A stretch of 64,000 nucleotides of DNA from Rebecca billardiae RCC1528 (Eukaryota > Haptophyta), in contig OZ251224.1 of the NCBI GenBank assembly GCA_965240325.2, positions 682,001 to 746,000 of the forward strand, read 5' to 3'. The notes beneath the pieces were generated by a model. It saw nothing but the letters and a program-made list of their open reading frames with translations. It was not told where the DNA came from and did no database searches. Positions 56,385 through 64,000 of this stretch are shown one piece after another (position 1 is the stretch's first letter; the number at the start of each line of letters is the position of its first letter). The translations under genes were made by a program, and so were the position numbers.

Positions 56385-59300
56385 ATGCAGAAGGCCATCC
56401 GCGAGTGCAATGGCAAGCGGCTGATGAGCAAGTACATGCGCGACGAGGCGGGCGCCCAACTCTACCACTGCCAGGCCGCGCAGATCAAGTCCCTCGACGA
56501 CCTCGACGCGCTGCCGGCGCAGGAGCCGTGGCTGCTGTCGTCCAAGCTCGTCGTCAAGCCTGACCAGCTGATCAAGCGGCGCGGGAAGGCGGGGCTGGTG
56601 AAGATCGGGCTGGACTGGGACGGCGTCAAGGCGCAGGTGCGCGAGTGGATGGGCGCCACCATCGAGGTCGAGGGCGTGAAGGGCAAGCTCGACACGTTCA
56701 TCGTCGAGCCGATGGCGGCGATGACCAACGAGTTCTACGTCGCCATCTACTCGTCGCGCGAGGAGGACACGATCCTGTTCTACCACGAGGGCGGCGTGGA
56801 CGTGGGCGACGTAGATGCCAAGGCGAGCAAGCTCAACGTCGCCGTCGGCGAGGTCAGCAGCGTGACGGGCGCGCGCGTGACGGGCGCGCTGCTCGGCCAG
56901 GTGCCGGCCGAGCTCCAGCCGCGCCTCGCGACCTTCGTGTGCGCGCTGTACCGCTTCTACGTCGAGCTGGCGTTCACGTACCTGGAGATCAACCCGATCG
57001 TGCTCGTCGGCGACTCGGTCGTCCCGCTCGACCTCGCCGCCAAGGTGGACCTCACCGCGCAGCACGACCTCGCGGACAAGTGGGGCGACCTCGACATGCC
57101 CGCGCCGTTTGGCCGCTCGCGCACGCCGGAGGAGGCGTACGTCGAGGCGCTGGACGAGAAGACGGGCGCGTCGCTCAAGCTGACGGTGCTCAACCCGAAC
57201 GGCCGCGTGTGGACCATGGTCGCCGGCGGCGGCGCCTCCGTCATCTACGCCGACACGATCTGCGACATGGGGTTTGCCGCCGACCTGTGCAACTACGGCG
57301 AGTACTCGGGCGCGCCCACCAAGCAGCACACCTTCGAGTACGCCAAGACGATCCTCTCGCTGATGACGCGCGAGCCGGTGGACACGCCGGGGTACGTGCC
57401 GAAGGGGAAGGTGCTGATCATCGGCGGCGGCATCGCCAACTTCACCAACGTCGCCTCCACCTTCAGCGGGATCATCCAGGCGCTCAAGCACTTCCGCGAC
57501 GCCATCATCTCGCACAAGATCGCCGTCTACGTGCGCCGCGGCGGCCCCAACTACCAGGAGGGGCTGGACGCGATGCGCGAGGCGGGCGCGAAGCTGGACA
57601 TCCCGATGCACGTGTACGGCCCCGAGACGCACCTCACTGCCATCGTGCCCATGGCCTTCACCTACCTCGACCCCACGTTCAAGGCGAAGCCGACGCTGCA
57701 GCCGCTGCCGCGCCCGTCCGCGCCCGACCCGGTCAGCAAGATGAAGTCGGCGGGCTCGGGCACCTCGCTGCCCTCGCTCGCGACGGCGGGCAGTGGCGGG
57801 CCGCACACGGGCAACGTGCCCGAGTCGCCCGGCCCGCACACCCTCTTCACGCGCGAGACCCGCTCCGTGATCTACGGGCTGCAGGTCGGCGCCGTGCAGA
57901 ACATGCTCGACTTTGACTTCTCGTGCTCGCGAGAGACGCCGTCGGTCGCGGGCATGATCTACCCGTTCGGCGGCGACCACGTGCAGAAGTTCTACTGGGG
58001 CACGAAGGAGGTGCTCGTGCCCGTGTACAAGGACACGGCGAGCGCGCTCAAGGCGCACCCCGAGGTCGACGTGATGGTCAACTTCGCCTCGCAGCGCTCG
58101 GTGTACCCCTCGGTGATGGACGCGCTCCAGTTCCCGCAGCTGCGCGTGATCGCCATCATCGCCGAGGGCGTGCCCGAGAACAAGACGCGCGAGATCAACC
58201 GGCAGGCGAAGGCGAAGGGCGTGACGATCATCGGCCCCGCCACCGTCGGCGGCATCAAGCCGGGCTGCTTCCGCATCGGCAACACCGGCGGCATGATCGA
58301 CAACTGCATCACGTGCAAGCTGCACCGGCCGGGCTCGGTCGCGTACGTCTCGCGCTCGGGCGGCATGTCCAACGAGCTCAACAACATCATGGCGATGCAC
58401 ACGAACGGCGTGTACGAGGGGATCGCGATCGGCGGCGACCGGTACCCGGGCACGACCTTCGTCGACCACATCATGCGCTACGAGGCCAACCCGAACGTCA
58501 AGATGCTCGTGCTGCTCGGCGAGGTGGGCGGCGTCGAGGAGTACGTGATCGCGGACGCGATCAAGAGCGGCAAGCTCACAAAGCCGCTGGTCGCGTGGTG
58601 CATCGGCACGTGCGCCAAGTCGTTCGACTACTCGATCTCGTTCGGCCACGCGGGCTCGGCGGCGAACTCGATGACCGAGACCTCCGAGGCCAAGAACGCC
58701 GCGCTCAAGGCCGCCGGCGCCGTCGTCCCCGACTCGTTCAACGACCTGCCCGAGGCGATCAAGCTCACGTACGACAAGCTGGTCGCGTCGGGCGCGGTCG
58801 TCGAGGGGCCCGAGCCCGCGCCGCCGCACATGCCGATGGACTACAAGTGGGCGAGCGAGCTGGGGCTGGTGCGCAAGCCCGCGGCGTTCGTCTCCACCAT
58901 CTGCGACGACCGCGGCGAGGAGCTGCTCTACGCCGGCATGTCGATCACGCGCGTGTTCGAGGAGGACATCGGCATCGGCGGCGTGCTCTCGCTGCTGTGG
59001 TTCAAGCGGCGGCTGCCGCCGTACGCGTGCAAGTTCATCGAGATGGTGCTGATGCTCACGGCGGACCACGGCCCGGCGGTGGCGGGCGCGCACAACACGA
59101 TCATCACGGCGCGCGCCGGCAAGGACATGGTCTCGTCCCTCGTCTCCGGCCTCCTCACCATCGGCCCGCGCTTTGGCGGTGCGGTCGACGGCGCGGCCGA
59201 GTGCTTCTCCAACGCCGTCGACACCGGCCTCACGCCCTCGCAGCTCATCGACGTGAAGCGCAAGCAGGGCGAGCTGCTGATGGGTGCGCGCGCGGCACGA

Positions 59301-59915
59301 GCCTGCGCTTCGCGCGCGCACGCCGTCGCTGGCGCGCCCGACGCCAGACCCAACCCCGCCGCGCGCGCGCCCGCGCCCTGGCCCGCCGCGCAGGCATCGG
59401 GCACCGCATCAAGTCGCTCGAGAACCCGGACATGCGCGTCGTCATCCTCAAGAAGTTCGTGATGGACCACTTCCCCGACTGCTCGGTGCTGAAGTACGCG
59501 CTCGAGGTGGAGAAGATCACGACGCGCAAGCGCTCCAACCTCATCCTCAACGTCGACGGCACCATCGGCTGCGCGTTCGTCGACCTGCTGCGAGGCTCGG
59601 GCGCGTTCACGCGCGACGAGGCGGACGAGTACATCAAGGCGGGCGTGCTCAACGGCCTCTTCGTGCTCGGACGCTCGATCGGCTTCATCGGCCACTTCCT
59701 CGACCAGAAGCGGCTGAGGCAGGGGCTGTACCGCCACCCGTGGGACGACATCTGCTACATGTGCGTGCGCTGCGCCGCGCCTTCCGCGCCTTCACGCCCT
59801 CCGACCGCGACCGCGGCTGAGGCGCCTTTGGTGCGCGTGTCGCCCGGTCCCCGCCCCCAGGCTGCCCACCAACACGGTCGAGTCCGTGTGCGAACCTGAG
59901 TACAAGGGCAAGTGA
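56385..59915 (+). CDS. ACLY: ATP-citrate synthase (single-chain ATP-citrate lyase)
   Basis: Three exons (56385-59283, 59394-59760, 59861-59915) join in phases 1 and 2. The result is 1106 aa, near the 1101 of human ACLY, and it is the animal-type fusion of both subunits. The N-terminal ATP-grasp/citrate-binding half opens [18 protein letters not shown] and holds [16 protein letters not shown] and FIVEPM. The CoA-binding and catalytic part has [10 protein letters not shown] with the phospho-histidine His755 (human His760). The C-terminal citrate-synthase-like domain includes [20 protein letters not shown] and [13 protein letters not shown]. The tiny last exon gives [17 protein letters not shown] after DDICYM. 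The enzyme converts citrate, ATP and CoA to acetyl-CoA and oxaloacetate in the cytosol for lipid synthesis. A Ser/Pro linker (about 440-485) is where human ACLY is phosphorylated. Confidence 0.96.
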
Positions 59916-60535
59916 GCGCCGGATGGCATGCCTCAGCCCCAGCAGCGCATGCAAAAGAGGAGGTGATCTCTAAGACGACCTCGACTCGACCACGCCGGCG
60001 AGCGCGATGTCAGCATGATGACTCACAGCTTGCTTGCCAGATGACGCGGCGTGTGACACTGTCAGTGTCACTGGGTTTGCTGGCTGCGGCTGGCATCAGC
60101 CATCAGGCCTCCAGCTCAGCCTGCCTCGCAGCCGTCCTATGATGCCGGTCACTGGCCCCCGGTCTGTCGTCAATCAGCAGCAGTGATCTGTCGTCATCAT
60201 CACGAGTTCAACCGTATACACTACACACTACACAGTACACTGCGTGATCGCGGCTGATCGGCCGCAGTGACACTGCTAGACTGGCAGACTGCTAGTCGGG
60301 TCACTACTCACTGCGGTGTCAGTGACAGTGACACTGCTATATATGCTGTCGCTGATTAGATCGAATGCCGCCTGCTGACGCGATGATCGATTGATCGGAT
60401 ATGCGGACGATTAGAATTTAGACGATGACATGCATGACCATCATTGATGGCGCATTGGCAACTTATTTGATATATAATAAATGACGACGTCGACGACCGG
60501 ACAGCATATATGCTGATGATGATACTACTTACTAG

Positions 60536-60624
<89 letters not shown>

Positions 60625-60960
60625 GATTCTGGCGCCCGCCGCCCCGTGGCCTGTCACAGACACAGTCTGCAGTATAACGTGTCTGCCACAGTCTCAGCGA
60701 GCACGCGGAGGACGTGGATGAGCAGGGCCTCTGCGTACTGTAGACTGTAGCGCGTCGGCAGCTCGCGCGCAGCCGCGGGGCGGCTGCGAGCGCACCCGCC
60801 GCAGCGCGCCGGCGGCCGGCGCGCCGCGGACCGTGCTGCCGACGGGCAAGCCGGCGGAGGTCATGCGACACTGCGATGGGTGCTGCTCGTCGGTGATTTT
60901 GCGGGCCTTGGGAGCTGCCGTCGAGTGGCGTGTGCTCCAGGTAGCGCGCCGGTGTTGCGG
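59916..60960. other. intergenic with long AT microsatellite
   Basis: About 1 kb between the 3' ends of ACLY and the FkbM gene. It contains CAGTGACA/TGTCACTG words (near 60050-60330), a strong (AT)n tract, and GC-rich sequence to its right. No supported ORF. Confidence 0.55.
60542..60623. repeat. (AT)n microsatellite, ~82 bp
   Basis: About 41 uninterrupted AT/TA dinucleotides, able to extrude as a cruciform. It is the longest simple AT repeat in the window. Confidence 0.95.
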
Positions 60961-61842
60961 CTATTCCTGCGCCCGCGGCATAGGTGCCATGACACGATTC
61001 ATGTCGTGCCCTGCGAGCTTCCCGATGCGGTACTTGTGCTGAGCAGCCAGCCGACGGAAGCACTTGGCCACATGCCGCTGCTTGGTCTCCACCTGCACAA
61101 GCTGAGGCCTGTACGTCGCAAAGAGCTGCTGCCCACCCGCAAAGACATCGCACTCGGCACCTTCCACGTCGATCTTCACCACGTCCACGGTTGGCAGGCG
61201 AAGTCGTCGCAGCATCTCGTCGAGCGAGACCATCTGCACAACGTCGCAGTGCCTGGCCAAGAGGTGTGGATCGCTCGTTGCGCACGAAGTGGCCTTTGGA
61301 CCGCACTCCATGATGCCGTTGCCGAGGTTCTTATTGGTCGATGAGCGCACGATACACGTAACGGCACTATCGGCGGAAGCACCCGAGATCGCTCCAGGGT
61401 GGCCGATCGCGACGGGAAGCACGCGCACACGTTCGCGCAGGTCTGGATTCAGGCACAGGCTAGCGTTGATTGCTCGCCTGTTCTGATACATGGGTTCCAT
61501 CGCGACCACTTGGTAGCCAAACTTGGCGAATAGAAGCGAGTAGAAGCCCAGGTTGGCACCGATGTCGAGGAACACGGTTGCGTGCGCCGGAGGCGTGGTG
61601 CCCGCAAGCCGGGCGAGCTCAGCCGGATCATCGATCTCCCAATGGCCGTCGCGCATGATACTTTTGCTCACCTTGTCGTTCTCGGCGAAGACGGCCATGG
61701 GGAAGTCGCCTACTCTAGTCTTCACGGTCGCAATCGCAATCCCCGGCGGCACACAAGCCGGGTTGTACGCTGCCACCAGCGCCCAGCCGCAAGCATGCAG
61801 GGTGGCCACTAGGACTCGGGCCAACGGGCTGGCGGGCGCCAT
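60961..61842 (-). CDS. FkbM-family methyltransferase
   Basis: One exon encodes 293 aa. Residues 5-30 ([20 protein letters not shown]) are a signal peptide or anchor. The SAM-binding motif I is [20 protein letters not shown] (90-109) with the acidic end of strand two in [10 protein letters not shown]. The FkbM signature follows as [20 protein letters not shown]. These are the diagnostic blocks of FkbM/Methyltransf_21 enzymes, which O-methylate sugars and natural products. An ER/Golgi-lumen enzyme acting on glycans is plausible given the leader. The substrate is not known. The start lies 117 bp from the divergent SF3B4 ATG, which supports the choice. Confidence 0.85.
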   Translation of the reverse strand: MAPASPLARVLVATLHACGWALVAAYNPACVPPGIAIATVKTRVGDFPMAVFAENDKVSKSIMRDGHWEIDDPAELARLAGTTPPAHATVFLDIGANLGFYSLLFAKFGYQVVAMEPMYQNRRAINASLCLNPDLRERVRVLPVAIGHPGAISGASADSAVTCIVRSSTNKNLGNGIMECGPKATSCATSDPHLLARHCDVVQMVSLDEMLRRLRLPTVDVVKIDVEGAECDVFAGGQQLFATYRPQLVQVETKQRHVAKCFRRLAAQHKYRIGKLAGHDMNRVMAPMPRAQE

Positions 61843-61959
61843 CGTTGTCCGGTGAAAGGAGCTCAAGCCGCGTGCACACTGCACACTGAGCGGCTGCGTC
61901 GCGGCGACCGCGCCGACCGCGTAGTCGGGCCCCCACCTCACGGTGCGTGCCGGGGCGCG
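61843..61959. promoter_or_regulatory. 117-bp divergent promoter, FkbM / SF3B4
   Basis: Opposed ATGs lie 117 bp apart, so the two transcripts share a promoter region or overlap at their 5' ends. No TATA box is visible. Confidence 0.4.
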
Positions 61960-63114
61960 ATGGCCGGAGTTGGCGCCGGGCCCCAGAGTGACCGGAATCA
62001 GGAGGCCACGATCTACATCGGCGACCTCGATGGCCAAGTCGAGGAGCCCCTGCTGTGGGAGATCATGGTTCAAGTCGGACCAGTCGTGAGTGTGCACATT
62101 CCCAAGGACAAGCTCACGGCGCAGAGCATGGGGTTCGGCTTCGTCGAGTTCAAGTCTGAGGTTGACGCCGAGTATGCGGTGAAGGTGATGAACATGATCA
62201 AGCTCTTCGGCAAGCCCATTCGCGTCAACAAGTCGGCGCGGGACCGCGACGCGCTTGACGCCGGCGCCAACCTCTTCATCGGCAACCTCGATCCGGAGGT
62301 GGACGAGAAGCTGCTGTACGACACATTCTCCGCGTTCGGGACGATCATGACCACGCCAAAGGTCATGCGCGACCAGGAGACGGGCACCTCGCGCGGCTTT
62401 GGCTTCGTGAACTTCGACTCGTTCGAGGCGTCCGATGCGGCGATCGAGGCGATGAGCGGCCAGTTCCTGTGCAACAAGCCCATCACTGTGTGCTACGCAC
62501 TCAAGAAGGACTCGAAGACGGAGCGCCACGGCAGTGCTGCAGAGCGCCTGCTCGCGGCGAAGCGCCCGGCCGCTACGGCGGGGTTCAGCCTCCGACCTAA
62601 CCAGTACTTCGCCGCGTCCGCCGGCACCAACCCACTCGCGGATGGCCAGGCGTCAGCTGCGGCGCCACCTCCACCACCGCCGCCGGGCATGCCCCCGCCC
62701 GGGATGCTTCCGCCGGGGATGCCGCCGCCGCCAGGGATGCCGCCGCCGCCGGGGATGCCTCCGCCGCCGGGCATGCCGCCTCCGCCGGGGATGCCCCCGC
62801 CGCCAGGGATGCCGCCGCCGCCCGGCATGCCGCCACCGCCCGGCATGGCGATGCGGCCGCCCGGCATGCCGCCGCCGCCGGGGATGCCACCGCCGCCGGG
62901 CATGCCGCCACCGCCGGGGATGCCGCCACCTCGTGGCATGCCGCCGCCGCCAGGGATGCCGCCGCCGCCAGGCATGCAGCCAGGCATGCCGCCAGGCATG
63001 CCGCCACCGCCAGGGATGCCGCCACCGCCCGGGATGCCGCCACCGCCCGGGATGCCGCCACCGCCTGGGATGCCTCCGCCGCCGGGCATGCCCCCTCCGC
63101 CTCCAATGCGTTGA
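61960..63114 (+). CDS. SF3B4: splicing factor 3B subunit 4 (SAP49)
   Basis: One exon encodes 384 aa. RRM1 covers about residues 17-93 with RNP2 IYIGDL and RNP1 GFGFVEF. RRM2 covers about 104-180 with LFIGNL and RGFGFVNF. The opening ([20 protein letters not shown]) and the RRM pair are close to human SF3B4, which contacts pre-mRNA upstream of the branch site as part of the U2 snRNP SF3b complex in the nucleus. From ~residue 228 the tail is almost pure PPPPGM repeats, as in other eukaryotes but more regular. The ATG chosen gives the family N-terminus; the open frame upstream is non-conserved. Confidence 0.94.
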   Translation: MAGVGAGPQSDRNQEATIYIGDLDGQVEEPLLWEIMVQVGPVVSVHIPKDKLTAQSMGFGFVEFKSEVDAEYAVKVMNMIKLFGKPIRVNKSARDRDALDAGANLFIGNLDPEVDEKLLYDTFSAFGTIMTTPKVMRDQETGTSRGFGFVNFDSFEASDAAIEAMSGQFLCNKPITVCYALKKDSKTERHGSAAERLLAAKRPAATAGFSLRPNQYFAASAGTNPLADGQASAAAPPPPPPPGMPPPGMLPPGMPPPPGMPPPPGMPPPPGMPPPPGMPPPPGMPPPPGMPPPPGMAMRPPGMPPPPGMPPPPGMPPPPGMPPPRGMPPPPGMPPPPGMQPGMPPGMPPPPGMPPPPGMPPPPGMPPPPGMPPPPGMPPPPPMR

Positions 63115-63354
63115 CAGTTGACAACTTTGTCAATGACATGATTCTTGTCGTCGGGAAGGGCGCGCACCCGACGAAAGAAGTAATGGTAGCCGGGGACCGG
63201 CCTGCCCAGGAGCCCCTCCGTAGTGTCAATGTAGAGTAAGTACAGTATTGATGTATCCTCATGCTGTAGCAGTAGTTAGTAGAGTAGACCAGGAATCCCG
63301 CCAGAAATGAGAAATCTATTAGACGATGAAATCGACAAATCGTCTCCTGACAGC

Positions 63355-64000
63355 ATGGCAGCTGCGCGGCATAACCGGCATGCCGCAATCATCGTCCTTC
63401 TCATCATCGGCGCCATACCGGCTCAAGGCAGCGCCACGCGTCAGCCATTTGCCACTGTGAGGCGTAGCACGCCGCTTGTATCACGCCGCGTTGCAGTCGT
63501 CACCGGGGCCGCTGCCATATTGTCGGCACCAAATGCCCTCCTCGCTGCAGACGAGGAGGATGTCGACCTTCGGCCGACGGCTGTCTGCTTCCTCGACTTC
63601 GAGATCGACGCCGCTCCCGCAGGGAGAGTGACCATTGAGCTCTACGGAAATGCCGTGCCTCGTACTGTCGCAAACTTCAAGGACCTTGCCGTTGGTAAGC
63701 CTGGCTTTGGGTACAAGGTGAGCTCTTGCACCACGCCCTCCTTGCGGGCCCGACCTACTTGCACTCACACTGCGATCCCCATCACTGCTGCCACGCCGTG
63801 TGCGCAGGGCACGAGCGTGTATCGCGTCGTCAACGGGCTAACCATCCAAGCTGGCGACATCGTGCGCGATGACGGCACGAGTGGGCGCTCCATCTATGGT
63901 GAAAGCTTCGAGCGCGAGAGCTTCCGCGTACCACATTCTGGCGAGGGCTTCGTCTCCATGGTCAACTCGCCGGCCGGCACCGTGGACTCGCGCTTCTTGA
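63355..64000 (+). CDS. cyclophilin-type PPIase with three-part plastid leader (cut by window end)
   Basis: Exon 1 (63355-63717) and the start of exon 2 (63808 onward) join in phase 0. The window ends inside exon 2, so the C-terminus is missing. The leader has a hydrophobic signal peptide (AAIIVLLIIGAIPAQGS), then a basic Ser/Thr stretch (ATRQPFATVRRSTPL). A twin-Arg segment with a hydrophobic core (SRRVAVVTGAAAILSAPNAL) comes last. This is the tripartite form expected for thylakoid-lumen proteins of complex plastids. The domain begins VCFLDFEIDAAPAGRVTIEL and continues VYRVVNGLTIQAGDI, with the catalytic Arg kept. The usual Phe and Met of the GFMIQGGD block are Leu and Thr. An in-frame ATG at 63307 is less likely as it puts charged residues first. 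Confidence 0.85.
   Translation, partial: MAAARHNRHAAIIVLLIIGAIPAQGSATRQPFATVRRSTPLVSRRVAVVTGAAAILSAPNALLAADEEDVDLRPTAVCFLDFEIDAAPAGRVTIELYGNAVPRTVANFKDLAVGKPGFGYKVSSCTTPSLRARPTCTHTAIPITAATPCAQGTSVYRVVNGLTIQAGDIVRDDGTSGRSIYGESFERESFRVPHSGEGFVSMVNSPAGTVDSRFL

Noticed and set aside
56316-59321. Minus-strand ORF of 1001 codons
   Set aside because: It is exactly antisense to ACLY, whose motifs are clear. Composition (Arg, His, Val, Leu, Glu) is that of a GC-rich shadow.
61843-62529. Upstream extension of the FkbM frame by 229 codons
   Set aside because: The extension is antisense to the SF3B4 RRM domains. The ATG at 61842 begins directly at the signal-like segment.
62493-63167. Minus-strand Gly/Ile/Met/Pro-rich ORF
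   Set aside because: It is the antisense of the PPPPGM repeat of SF3B4; the regular repeat keeps all frames open.

Overview
The window is nuclear DNA of a GC-rich unicellular eukaryote, most likely an alga with a complex (secondary) plastid; a haptophyte fits best, but no marker here proves the lineage. The evidence is spliced genes, a spliceosomal protein (SF3B4), RIO2, MYB, RCC1, F-box and EF-hand proteins, a single-chain ATP-citrate lyase, and two products (the cyclophilin at the right edge and the MFS carrier at 38-39 kb) whose N-termini read as signal peptide plus transit peptide. Codons end strongly in G or C, so long shadow ORFs lie on the opposite strand of most genes. I modelled 22 supported protein genes and one weak one. 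I saw no rRNA, tRNA, CRISPR array or prokaryotic operon.

Layout. 0-4.2 kb: a 1.7 kb inverted-repeat element, a lipocalin gene, a 0.5 kb MITE-like element and a GA microsatellite. 4.3-9.4 kb: a CLC chloride channel and a Serinc gene, head to head. 9.4-13.9 kb: a MYB factor enclosed by inverted copies of a dispersed repeat. 14-24.9 kb: a tandem SRPBCC protein, a YgfZ/IBA57-like folate-binding protein head to head with a 1793-aa coiled-coil protein, and a cAMP-receptor-type GPCR. 25.2-30.3 kb: phosphoketolase head to head with a CAX Ca2+/H+ antiporter. 31.8-39.4 kb: a hemerythrin-domain protein, an ATG10/F-box/RCC1 fusion, a second MITE-like element and an MFS carrier. 39.7-45.3 kb: a zinc-finger coiled-coil protein head to head with a fatty-acid-hydroxylase-family protein, then RIO2. 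47.3-50.4 kb: MutY and an F-box/ankyrin-like protein. 51.2-56 kb: a LYR-motif protein head to head with a 1366-aa EF-hand/IQ protein. 56.4-64 kb: ATP-citrate lyase, an FkbM-type methyltransferase head to head with SF3B4, and a truncated lumenal-type cyclophilin.

Introns were placed by matching protein families across reading-frame breaks. All 17 are GT-AG, 75-210 bp long, and every donor begins GTG; 12 of 17 begin GTGCG, and most end in a (CG)n run before the AG. Many neighbours are divergently transcribed with only 100-350 bp between start codons, so shared promoters are likely. The genes are a mixed housekeeping set and not one pathway, although phosphoketolase and ATP-citrate lyase both feed the acetyl-CoA pool. 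The most unusual single object is the uninterrupted 779-codon ORF joining an ATG10-type autophagy E2 domain to an F-box-like segment and an RCC1 propeller.
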